In this document: in pieces, positions 1-8,677 of the stretch | Position numbering within the stretch: the first letter of the stretch is position 1 | Layout of the letters: every line of letters starts with the position of its first letter | From: Nigrospora sphaerica | Lineage: Eukaryota; Ascomycota; Sordariomycetes; Amphisphaeriales; Apiosporaceae | Assembly: GCA_018287875.1 (NCBI GenBank) | Contig: JAGVVL010000022.1 | Coordinates: 1,798,001-1,862,000, forward strand | DNA length: 64,000 nt | Reading direction: 5' to 3' | Notes under the pieces: generated by a model | Told to the model about the DNA's origin: nothing | Database searches by the model: none | The model's input: only the letters and a program-made list of their open reading frames with translations | Program-made: the position numbers and the translations under genes

Positions 1-93
1 TTTCTTATTGGCTTCATCTCGAATGGTGAAAGCGAGCGACCCCTTACCACCAACCAATTCGCCGTGACCTGCGACGTGCCGCAAGTCGCCCAT

Positions 94-1317
94 ATGCAGC
101 GCACATTCTCTGCGTCGTCTGCCTTCCTTTCGTTTGCGGCGCGCGCCCCTCGATCGCGTGCGACAGGTCTCGCTCGTCCTCCCCTCTTCCTGTGCAGATA
201 TTCCACTGCCATCTCGTCCGCCCATACTGCTCCAGCACCGCCGGCGACAGACAATGGTACAGTAGTGGCGCAACTGGATATACAGAGTCCGCACGGCTTC
301 TACCAAGCCTACCAAGCACGCCTTTCTTCGCCTCCCTCTGGTCATACTAAGAAACCGGTCGCCATGTCCGCAGCCGATCTGCCCGTCCGTACGGATGGGC
401 CTACGCTTGCCAACAAGCAGGCTGGTGCGTCAGAGCCCCAAGCCATCACGGCCGAGGACAGCCAGGTCCTCAACGACGGCCCTTCCACCAACCCTCCTAC
501 TGGCCCGACGACCAAGAAGAAGGGCAAGCGAGCTCCCGCACACATCCGTCGCGCAGAAGCTGGTGCCCAAGCGGCGCTCCCTCCGAAGCCCCAGACGGCC
601 CATCCCCGAGCCGCGCATGTTCCGAAGCACCAGGTGGCTTCCGCCTCACGCAAATACGACGTGCCCTCGAAGGCATCCGGCGGTGTGCCGGAGCCGACGG
701 CGGCGTACCTGGCGCAGGCCGCCGTGCCGCCCTCGCGGCTGGACAAGCCGCGCAACATCCTCGTCATCATCGATCTGAACGGCACGCTCCTGCACCGGCC
801 CAACCACAGGAACCCGTCGCGCTTCGTCGAGCGGCCGCACACGCGGGCCTTTCTCGACTACTGCATCCGGACCTTCACCGTGGCCATCTGGTCGTCGGCG
901 CGGCCCGACAACGTTCACAAGATGCTCAACCAGATCCTGAGCGCCGAGGACCGCGGCCGGCTCGCGGCCGTCTGGGGCCGCGACACGCTCGGCCTCTCCC
1001 CCGACGACTACAACCGCCGCGTGCAGTGCTACAAGCGCCTCACCGTCATGTGGCGCGACCTCGAGAAGCGCCTCGGCCAGCGCTGGGACCAGTCCAACAC
1101 CCTCCTCGTCGACGACTCGCGGGAGAAGAGCCGCTCCGAGCCCTTCAACCTCATCCAGCTCCCCGAGTTCAAGGGCAACGCCGACGAGCCCGGCTATGTC
1201 CTGCCCCAGGTGCACGACTACATCAATACGTGTGCCCAGCAGCGGGATATTTCCTCATTCGTTCGCCTCAACCCCTTCAACTTCCAACCCAGTTTCAACC
1301 TGAATGAGCCACTTTGA
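94..1317 (+). CDS. Mitochondrial FCP1/NIF-domain HAD phosphatase-like protein
   Basis: Single-exon gene of 407 aa. The first ATG is at 94; the frame is open further upstream but has no ATG. Residues 1-40 are rich in Arg, Ser and Ala with almost no acidic residues and end in RYSTA, a typical mitochondrial presequence with a cleavage-like site. Residues 60-215 are Pro/Ala/Lys-rich and look disordered. Residues about 220-375 form an FCP1-homology (NLI-interacting factor) HAD domain. It shows motif I IDLNGT (D227, N229), a WSSARPDN block, and LLVDDS as the late acidic motif. HAD phosphatases of this family normally have DxDxT; here the second Asp is Asn, so activity may be weak or altered. This is inference, because fungal relatives may share it. 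Family assignment is firm. The mitochondrial location is inferred from the N-terminus, and the substrate is unknown. A Tim50-type role is less likely, since I see no transmembrane segment. Confidence 0.85.
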   Translation: MQRTFSASSAFLSFAARAPRSRATGLARPPLFLCRYSTAISSAHTAPAPPATDNGTVVAQLDIQSPHGFYQAYQARLSSPPSGHTKKPVAMSAADLPVRTDGPTLANKQAGASEPQAITAEDSQVLNDGPSTNPPTGPTTKKKGKRAPAHIRRAEAGAQAALPPKPQTAHPRAAHVPKHQVASASRKYDVPSKASGGVPEPTAAYLAQAAVPPSRLDKPRNILVIIDLNGTLLHRPNHRNPSRFVERPHTRAFLDYCIRTFTVAIWSSARPDNVHKMLNQILSAEDRGRLAAVWGRDTLGLSPDDYNRRVQCYKRLTVMWRDLEKRLGQRWDQSNTLLVDDSREKSRSEPFNLIQLPEFKGNADEPGYVLPQVHDYINTCAQQRDISSFVRLNPFNFQPSFNLNEPL

Positions 1318-2244
1318 ACATTCTCAGAGCTACGACTCAAAAACTTGGTATCATTGGAGCCGACCTCGGTCGCTGGCTACTTGAATGCATGTTCACCACG
1401 TGGTATGTTGCCCGGCACCAGTGAGTGCTATTGGGTCATTGAGATGATCCTCGCTGCTGGCGTGGTTTCTCTACAGCACTCAACATTGGCCATAGCCAAT
1501 GCCGCTGTGGTTTATTGTTCAGGCGTCTCGCCGAAATGCAGAGTCCAGCGAAAGGCCCCAGGGTCTTCGTTCACCCATAAAGTGGAGAACGGACGTCTTA
1601 ACGATATGCTCACTTGTATGAGTTGAAAGTACCGGAGCAGCATGGACATCGGCGGCAGGTTACAGCGTCATTGAGATACCCCTATTTGCTTTAGAATCGC
1701 GACTGTACTTTTGATGCATGAGGCGCAGAATACAACTAGGTATGGGGTGGAAGAAGTACTTGCTAGTAGACATGGATAGCAGACTAACAATAGACAAAAG
1801 GTGGATTATACGACTCTCTTCATACGCAGTCTCTCTATCATGGCAGCAACACGGGGAAGCCGCAATGGTTATATCCGACGTACCACATTGCTCACTGGTG
1901 GGCTCACGGAAGCGATTACCTCCATACCAAGCAGGCTGGCTGGCTCTTATCAGCCGCATCTGTGCCAAGGGTGTTTAGCCGCCATGAGCACGGATTCGGG
2001 CGCAGGCGAGCCCAGCAAAGCCTGGTAGGGATCTCATTGGCGGCAGTGCAGCATCACGTGGGACGGGAATCTCATGCACACCCAGGGCTGAAGATACCAA
2101 TGCCCCCGCAGGCCTCCAGGCAGACGTGAAGGGCTGATCGGAGACCCTTCGAACCCTCTGATGCTTCATCTTTTCGCGGTTCATTTGCACGGATCTATCA
2201 GGCGCTACATTTGAATCACCGCGGCCCGCGCCGTCCGGTAGATC
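1318..2244. other. Intergenic region
   Basis: This stretch lies between the phosphatase gene and the receptor gene, both on the plus strand. It should hold the 3' end of the first and the promoter of the second. I see no coding frame with family resemblance and no RNA gene. Base composition is visibly more AT-rich around 1660-1850 than in the neighbouring genes. Confidence 0.6.
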
Positions 2245-5200
2245 ATGCCTACCGGGAATACTAGGGACCTGGGCCGCCCGCCCCGGATCCTTTCGCTGGG
2301 TATGTTGCTAGCAAACAACCGGGATCATTGCGACCCATCATGCACGGATGCAACAGCGGCTAACCTGACCATCGATATCGCGTTATAGACGGCGGGGGCA
2401 TCCGTGGCAAGTCCAGTCTCCTCATCTTGGAGGATATCATGGAACGCGTACGCAAACTTGAGGGGTTGGACGAGGTGCCTCGGCCATGCGAGTACTTTGA
2501 CCTGATCGGGGGTACAAGCACTGGAGGGTGAGTGCAGTCTACTTCCCTGGTGGCAGAGCCGTTGCCTGCCTGTTTTCGTTTCCCCGAGCGGTGTTATCCC
2601 GGGATGGAGGCACCAATTATGCCAGCCGTGCTAGCTACTTGCTTGTGTTACCCCATGCTAACACACATGGAAGCATCATTGCAACAATGCTAGGGAGACT
2701 AGGCATGTCGGTCAATGAGTGCATAAAAGCGTACGATAAAGTAGGCCAGGCCGCATTCACGCCGAAACGAAGGCTTGTTTCCCTGCCAGGTCCCCCGAGA
2801 GGCGCCTTTTCCGCTACAGCCCTCGAGGAAGCGATCAAACAAATCGTTAGGGAGTATTGCCCTGAATGCTCTGGAAGAGGGGCGGCGTGCCACCATGTTG
2901 ATTTGCCATTTCGCGATGGGACTTGCACCAAGACGTAAGTATCGAGACCGGGCCAGCGTACAGAGGATCACATCGCTCATAACACCACACAGCGTCGTTC
3001 TGGCCATCACGAAGGCTAACGTGGATGCCCGCCCCACCCTCTTCACAACGTATGATACGTCAACAGGCCTCCAAGACTGCAGCATATGGCAGATTGCCAG
3101 GGCAACGTCGGCGGCAACGACCTTCTTCAAGTCTATCCAGCTCGGTCGCGACAAGATTGAGTTCATCGACGCGGGTTTTGGATACAACAACCCGACAGAG
3201 GTTTTGATCGAAGAGGCCGAGAAACAGTTTCCTGGGCAGCAACTGCGTGTCCTCAGTATCGGCACCGGACTGGGTAGCGTTGTCACCATCGAGGACTCGC
3301 GGCGTTCCATCATAGAGGCATTAACGAAAATGGCCTCGGAGTCAAAAAAAGTGGCTGACAGACTTGACGTCAAAGACAATGACCGAGGCCACTATCACAG
3401 ATTCAACGTGGAGCGTGGTCTGGACGACGTCACGCTGTCGGACTACGAGAAAACGAGCACGATAGCCAGCCACACGAGAAACTACGTGGCGGACAAAGAC
3501 AGGGCAATCCAGAAGTTCGTGGGAAACTTCTTTGGCAATGTTGGAGATCGCACAGAAGAAGTCGTGCATGAACTTGGAGATCGCACAAAAGCCGTGCCTG
3601 AACTGGAAGGGCCTCGCAGTTAGTAATTCATGTCACCCTTTACGGAATAGTGTAGTAACAGCCATAGCGCCCGTCTACTACACATTGCCTCCCGTTCGCA
3701 ACCAATACTTCACCGGCCGGGACACTGTGTTGCAAACTATAAAGGAAAAGTTCTTCCCCCGGAAACAGTGCCTGCGGCTCGCCATTGTCGGCTTGGGTGG
3801 AGTCGGAAAGACGCAGGTGGCTCTCCAGTTCGCCTTCTGGGTCAAGGCCAACCATCCAGAGTACTCCGTGTTCTGGGTTTCGGCCCTGAGCGACGCGAGC
3901 TTCGACCAAGGCTACCAAGATATAGGCAGGAATGTTCACCTTCCGATCGGCGTTGGTGAAAGCCCAAAGACGGCAGTCAAAAACTATCTCATGTCACGGG
4001 TCTCGAGGAAGTGGCTGCTCATCGTCGATAATTTGGACGATGGGACCAAATGGGCCGAGATCAACGAATACCTTCCACAGAGCGAAGATGGCATTGTGTT
4101 ATTCACGACGCGTTCTTTGGACGTCGCTGTATCCGCGACACGCAGGGACATCATCAATCTCGACCAAATGCATCCCGACGAGGCAAAGACATTGCTGAGG
4201 ACATCCCTGACCCGTGTGGCACTGTTTCAAAAAGAAGAAGCTAGTGCAGTGGAACTGCTAAAGAAACTCACATACCTCCCCTTGGCCATCGTGCAAGCTA
4301 TCGCCTACCTCAACCGCAATCCGCACCTATCGATTCGAGGCTACCTCGAGCTGTTACATGGAACAGACCAAGACGTCGTGGACTTGCTGAGCCGCGAATT
4401 CTCCGATGACACGCGATATCCGGAATCGCGCAATGCCGTGGCAACCACGTGGCTCGTGTCCTTCGAGCAAATCCAACGGACCGATAAGGGCGCCGCACAG
4501 CTGCTTTCCTTTCTGTCCTGTATCGAGCCTAAGGCTATACCGCAGTCCCTGCTCCCGCAGGTGGGTTCAAAGGAGAACCATATATATTCGCTCGGTATAC
4601 TCCTTGGTTTTGCTTTTTTGGCCAAGCGTGGGGATGACGATATGACCGCCGATGCTCACGACGCCTCCCACGACAGCTTTTACGATATGCACAGCCTAGT
4701 GCACTTATCGACGCGGGTCTGGATTGAAAAAAGTTCACTACCAGAAGTAGCGCTGACCAGCGCCATACACCATGTGGAAACAATATTTGCCCACGACAAC
4801 ATCGCGAGCCAACACGTATGGCGAAGCTACTTCCCACATTCAATTCGGTTATTAGAACGGAGCAAGGCCCTTCATATCGATACGCGACTTCCTCTCTCCA
4901 CTCTAGTGGGCCATCATTTGTATGTTGACAGGCAGTTCAAAGAGGCTGTAAAATGGTGGGAAGACGTTTATGAATGGTTACAGAAGACACTCGACAAAGA
5001 ACATCCCGTACGGTTGATTATTGAGTACAACCTCGCTGGCGCTTACAACGAAGACGGGCGGTTCAAGGATGCGATCCCGCTCTTAGAGCATGTGGTTCAT
5101 TGCGATAAAACACTGCGAAAGGAAGATCCTGAACGACAGAAATCAGAGCTAAGACTTGCCATCGCTTATATCAACGACCCACGGCTTGAAGATGCGATCC

Positions 5201-5928
5201 CGATCTTAGAGAATGTGGTCAATATTCAGAAAGCACTGCCAGAGGGCGATCAACGGCGACTCGCCTCGGAGTACTGGCTTGCAAGCGCGTACCTTAACGA
5301 CGGGCGGGTAAAGGATGCGATTCGGATCCTCGAGCGCGTAGTGAAGGTCAATGAGAAAATGCTCCGAGAAGAAGATCTGTCGAGACTTATCTCGGAGCAC
5401 GAGCTCGCAAGGGCTTACCTTAACGACGGGCGGGTAAAGGATGCGATCCGGATCCTTGAGCGCGTAGTGAAGGTCAAAGAGAAGATTCTCCGAGAAGAAG
5501 ATCTGTCGAGACTTATCTCGGAGCACGAGCTCGCAAGCGCTTACCTTAACGTCCGGCGGGTAAAGGATGCGATCCGGATCCTCGAGCGCGTAGTGAAGAT
5601 CCAAGAGAAGACGCTCCGAGAAGAAGATGGGTCGAGACTCGGCTCAAAGCACGAGCTCGCAAGGGCTTACCTTAAGGACGGGCGCGTAAAGGATGCGGTC
5701 GGGCTACTGGAGAATGTCGTTGACAGAAAGAAGGGCCTAGTCGCAGAGGGTGACAGGGGCCTCTTGGCCTCGCAGCAGGTACTCGGATGCGCCTACATCA
5801 AAGATGGGCGGATCGAGGACGGGACTCGGTTGCTGGAGCACGTCATAGAGAAGGGCCCGCCAGCAGAAGATGATAGTGTCCGCTTGGCCACGCAGAAATG
5901 GCTGGAAAGGGCGTATCGCGCGCGATGA
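2245..5928 (+). CDS. Patatin/NB-ARC/TPR NOD-like receptor (STAND protein)
   Basis: Five exons: 2245-2299, 2389-2527, 2674-2934, 2993-3618 and 3668-5928. They join in frame to 1113 aa. Introns have GTATGT, GTGAGT, GTAAGT and GTTAGT donors, and the first two have GCTAAC branch sites. The N-terminal patatin lipase domain (about 13-345) has oxyanion motif DGGGIRG (19-25), nucleophile motif GTSTG (Ser62) and catalytic dyad Asp211 in DAGFG. The NB-ARC ATPase follows, with P-loop GLGGVGKT (Lys408), Walker B LLIVDN (Asp481) and a YLPLAI-type GLPL motif. From about residue 780 there are TPR/kinesin-light-chain-like units, several nearly identical. This order is known from fungal NLRs linked to non-self recognition. 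By inference, ligand sensing through the TPRs drives ATP-dependent oligomerisation and activates the lipase. All patatin and P-loop catalytic residues are present. Exon 4 and exon 5 lie in different frames and depend on the 49-nt intron at 3619-3667, the least certain junction. Confidence 0.88.
5281..5784 (+). repeat. Tandem 126-bp TPR-coding repeats inside the receptor gene
   Basis: Units start at 5281, 5407, 5533 and 5659, exactly 126 bp (42 codons) apart. The first three are almost identical at the DNA level, including silent sites. The fourth is more diverged. Diverged units extend on both sides (about 5029-5280 and 5785-5925). Each codes for one helix-turn-helix TPR with the core GRVKDAIRILERVV. 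Confidence 0.9.
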
Positions 5929-6190
5929 AAGGATGAAGGGCAGCTTTTCCCTCAGCGCTACTCCATGCGTTGCTTGAAATGCATAAGGCGCCCAGGGTCC
6001 GCGATGGTATATCTTCTGGTGCCTTCATCCTGGGAGTTGAAGGGAAAGTGCTTCGATGGCCGTGGGATCTGGCTATGGATTTTTACGGTGTTCTTGGTGT
6101 TGATTAGGTCGAGCAGTCCAACTTACTTCATTTGTTCTACTGCTGCCACCCCCCTCATAAACTGTTCGTGGCGAAAGCTTCAAGTACTTG

Positions 6191-6850
6191 TTAAAATTGT
6201 GTCTTCAGTTGTTCTAAAATGCCTCTCGCCCTGATCAGCAGGGCTCTGGCCTCGTTGTACGGCTTCTCGACCTCCCCCAACTTTTCCTTTGACACTGCCT
6301 CCTCGGTGGCCCTGATCCATCGGATTGCAGCTTGGCGCCTTACGCCCTCTGTTTCCTGATGAACTCCTTCTCCGTGGTATCTAGCGCCTCTCTGACACGG
6401 GAGTTCTACCGTATCGTAGACATCGAGTTATATGCAGGATGTGCGTTCGAACTCATCGCGCTTCTTAGTAATGACCCGGCCCATAAAGGGGTAATCCTCC
6501 GGGGGTGCCACAGCGCGAGAAAAAAAAGGCCTGGTGATGCTCGTCGAGGACCGGCGCGTGGAAGTCCCGCTGGATACCTGGGGTTTGCCCCGGATAGGCG
6601 ACATTGGCCACGAACATGGCCGGGAAACTCGCTCCGGTTCAAGGCCGTATTACGGTAGCCGTCCTTGTCAAGCTCCAAGAGGCTCCGGAGGTCAGTCTAG
6701 AACAGCACGCCGTTAGCCCGGATAAAGCCAAGCGCCCGAAACGGACGACCGGGCCGTTTCACAAGTAGAGCTCTGGGGCCTCGCACTGCAGGTCAAGATT
6801 GGCAAGGCCTTACGGGAACTGGACCCAGCACCAGAAGATAAGAGGAAGTT
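6191..6850 (-). pseudogene. Decayed coding remnant of unknown family
   Basis: The minus strand carries one reading frame with protein-like composition interrupted by stops. Blocks include FVANVAYPGQTPGIQRDFHA, then PEDYPFMGRVITKKRDEFER, then an in-frame TAA. A charged, helix-like C-terminal stretch follows (RRQAAIRWIRATEEAVSKEK and on) and ends at a stop at 6191-6193. At least three in-frame stops and a likely frame shift near 6350, where VREALDTTEKEFIRKQ continues in another frame, argue for a dead gene. I do not recognise the family. An intron-split live gene is possible but I found no convincing splice sites. It lies directly behind the NLR, in opposite orientation. Confidence 0.4.
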
Positions 6851-7159
6851 TAGCATGCGAGGGCCACCCCCTTGCGCGACACGGAACGCTCTCCTACGAG
6901 AGTGACGGTGTGTGCACATGCGGACCCGGTTGCCCGAACACCATCCGGACACAGTGCCATCCCGGGGTACATCGACACCTCAAAGACCGGTAGAAAACCG
7001 TACGATATCGAACAAAGCAGAATAAACCAATCCGAACGCCCCAGAACTCCCCCATCCCCGCCGAAAACGCCTAAAAGAACGCTCCCCATCCCAGTCGACC
7101 CCACGAATCATGACTTCCGCGGACCCGTCCGCGCAGCCCGCGCGATATGGCTCCTGGCC
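6851..7159. other. Intergenic region
   Basis: Short spacer between the decayed remnant and the 3' end of the proline-rich hypothetical gene. I see no coding or structural signal in it. Confidence 0.5.
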
Positions 7160-8041
7160 TCACGCACTGCAGGAAAGGGGGAATCGGTTAGCTCCGGTGT
7201 TGCTTCCTCGGCGCGCACCCCGCAGGGAAGGGAGGGGTGTAGGATGCCACGTACGCTGGACCGCCATCTTCTCCCCCCGGCCGCCGCCGCCGCGCCACCT
7301 CGAACCCGCCGGCCCGCAGCAGGAACAGAAGGCGGCGCAGCCTGCCTCGGGGCCGTCGTCGTCGTCGAGGTCGTCGGGCGTGCGCAGGCGCGGGATCATG
7401 GGCGCGCGGGGCGGGGGCCACACGAGCGCGGTGACGTCATCCTCGTCGTCGCCCCGTGGCCGTCCGGGGAACAACACCGCATCCCCGGGGCCGAGGGGGG
7501 ACAGAAGGAAAAAGGGAGGCGGCGGAGAAGGAGAAGCCCGAAACGGCGGCGACGGCGGCGGCTTCGCGGCCGCGCCCCACGGCGAGCCGGGCGGCGTGGG
7601 GGGCTCGGGGCGGCGACGATGGTGACGGCTCCGCCTCTCGTCCTCGGCGTCGCGGCCGGGGTGCACCACGCCCCACCGCGAAGACCCGGCATCTCCGCAC
7701 GCCTCGCCCACCCCCGCCAGGCGCCGCCGGGGGCTCAAGTCCGGCGAGAGGGCGCCTTCGCCCCACGTGTGCCGGGTGCCGGAGACGTCTCGCCGCGGCG
7801 GCGACGGCGGCGGTAGGAGGCCGGCATGGTAACGAGACCCGCTCGTTGCCACGGGCATGGCGGCGTAATCTAAGGGGCGATCCCGGTCAGCTTCTTCGAC
7901 GACCTCGCACCGGTCCCGTGGGGGCAGGGGGCCGTAATACTTACACAGAGCCCGGCGAGTGTCGACCGGGAAGGGAGGCTCAGGGGTCAGGGGATGTCGA
8001 TACATGGGGAAGGTGGTGGTGGTGGGGGGTGGTGCTTTCAT
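7160..8041 (-). CDS. Hypothetical proline-rich protein
   Basis: Open frame of 293 aa from the ATG at 8039-8041. I chose this start because a TATAAAAA box lies 95 nt upstream, followed by an uninterrupted CT-rich tract, the usual layout of a well-expressed fungal gene. An in-frame codon further upstream would lie before that TATA box. The N-terminus reads MKAPPPTTTTFPMYRHPLTP. The middle is Pro/Arg/Ser-rich and disordered, with PPPSPP-type runs and an Arg/His block. Near the C-terminus an acidic DDLDDDDGPEAG stretch precedes a cysteine cluster CAAFCSCCGP. There is no signal peptide, membrane segment or recognised domain. The region is very GC-rich and frames on the other strand are also open, so the promoter rather than the ORF carries the argument. 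An intron could shorten the protein. Confidence 0.45.
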   Translation of the reverse strand: MKAPPPTTTTFPMYRHPLTPEPPFPVDTRRALCKYYGPLPPRDRCEVVEEADRDRPLDYAAMPVATSGSRYHAGLLPPPSPPRRDVSGTRHTWGEGALSPDLSPRRRLAGVGEACGDAGSSRWGVVHPGRDAEDERRSRHHRRRPEPPTPPGSPWGAAAKPPPSPPFRASPSPPPPFFLLSPLGPGDAVLFPGRPRGDDEDDVTALVWPPPRAPMIPRLRTPDDLDDDDGPEAGCAAFCSCCGPAGSRWRGGGGRGEKMAVQRTWHPTPLPSLRGARRGSNTGANRFPLSCSA

Positions 8042-8135
8042 GGCACCGGGGACGGGGGTCAGGGGGGAATAGGAGGTGGGAGAGGGAGGAAGCAGGGAAA
8101 AAGGGGGGACCAAGGAAAGGGGGGGGGGGAAGGGG
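8042..8135 (-). promoter_or_regulatory. CT-rich 5' leader
   Basis: Read on the minus strand, this stretch is almost pure C and T, including runs of eight or more C, between the TATA box and the ATG at 8041. Pyrimidine-rich leaders just upstream of the start are typical of strongly transcribed filamentous-fungal genes. Confidence 0.5.
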
Positions 8136-8143
8136 TTTTTATA
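8136..8143 (-). promoter_or_regulatory. TATA box
   Basis: TATAAAAA on the minus strand, 95 nt upstream of the chosen ATG of the proline-rich gene and directly upstream of its CT-rich leader. Confidence 0.5.
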
Positions 8144-8677
8144 CCGGCTGTGGTATGCAGGTGCCTTGAGCCGCAAGACGGTTTATGGGAAGGGCGTGGA
8201 CGCGGAACCAATCACAGGCCGCCAACCCCCCCAAAAAGGGCCAAGGGGGCCCGCAAAATGCGGTGCGCCAGCGAAACCCGGCAACGTCAGCCTAAAAGTC
8301 CTACGTACCTGCCACTGGTCAATGGCCGGGTACGTAGGTAGGCATGCGTAGCACCGCGGGAAGGATGTCCTGGCCAAATGGGAGGGTCCTATGGCTTGGC
8401 AGGGGGTCGATGAGAGCACGCCGGAGGACGGGAGGTGATGATGCGTCGGTTTGTTCCGCGTATATTGAGGCGGGGACGAGTTCATCCACGAATGTCGTCG
8501 CCCCCTCTGTGCTCCGGATACCCTGAATCGTCTAATGCCGTACATCTCGTCCTTGATCAACTCAGTCTGGTGAACCTCCATGGCGGCTCTTGTTCAGCCC
8601 TGGATATCATACTCACACCAAGTGAGCCACAACACGTAGCCCCCAGGCTGCCGACACGGCCATGGCCAGCCGACACC
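8144..8677. other. Intergenic region with a perfect inverted repeat
   Basis: Upstream region of the proline-rich gene and downstream region of the Nudix gene. It contains a perfect 10-bp inverted repeat (8300-8309 and 8329-8338, arms CCTACGTACC / GGTACGTAGG). I see no coding signal. Confidence 0.6.
8300..8338. repeat. 10-bp perfect inverted repeat
   Basis: Arms CCTACGTACC and GGTACGTAGG are separated by 19 nt. Each arm contains the palindrome TACGTA. It could be a binding site for a dimeric regulator or a hairpin in the 3' region of the Nudix transcript. No T-tract follows it, and fungi do not use such terminators. Confidence 0.5.

Noticed and set aside
3532..5928. NB-ARC/TPR part as a separate gene starting at the ATG at 3532
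   Set aside because: That start overlaps patatin codons in another frame. A 49-nt intron joins the two in frame and leaves no room for a promoter. The patatin-NB-ARC fusion is a known fungal arrangement.
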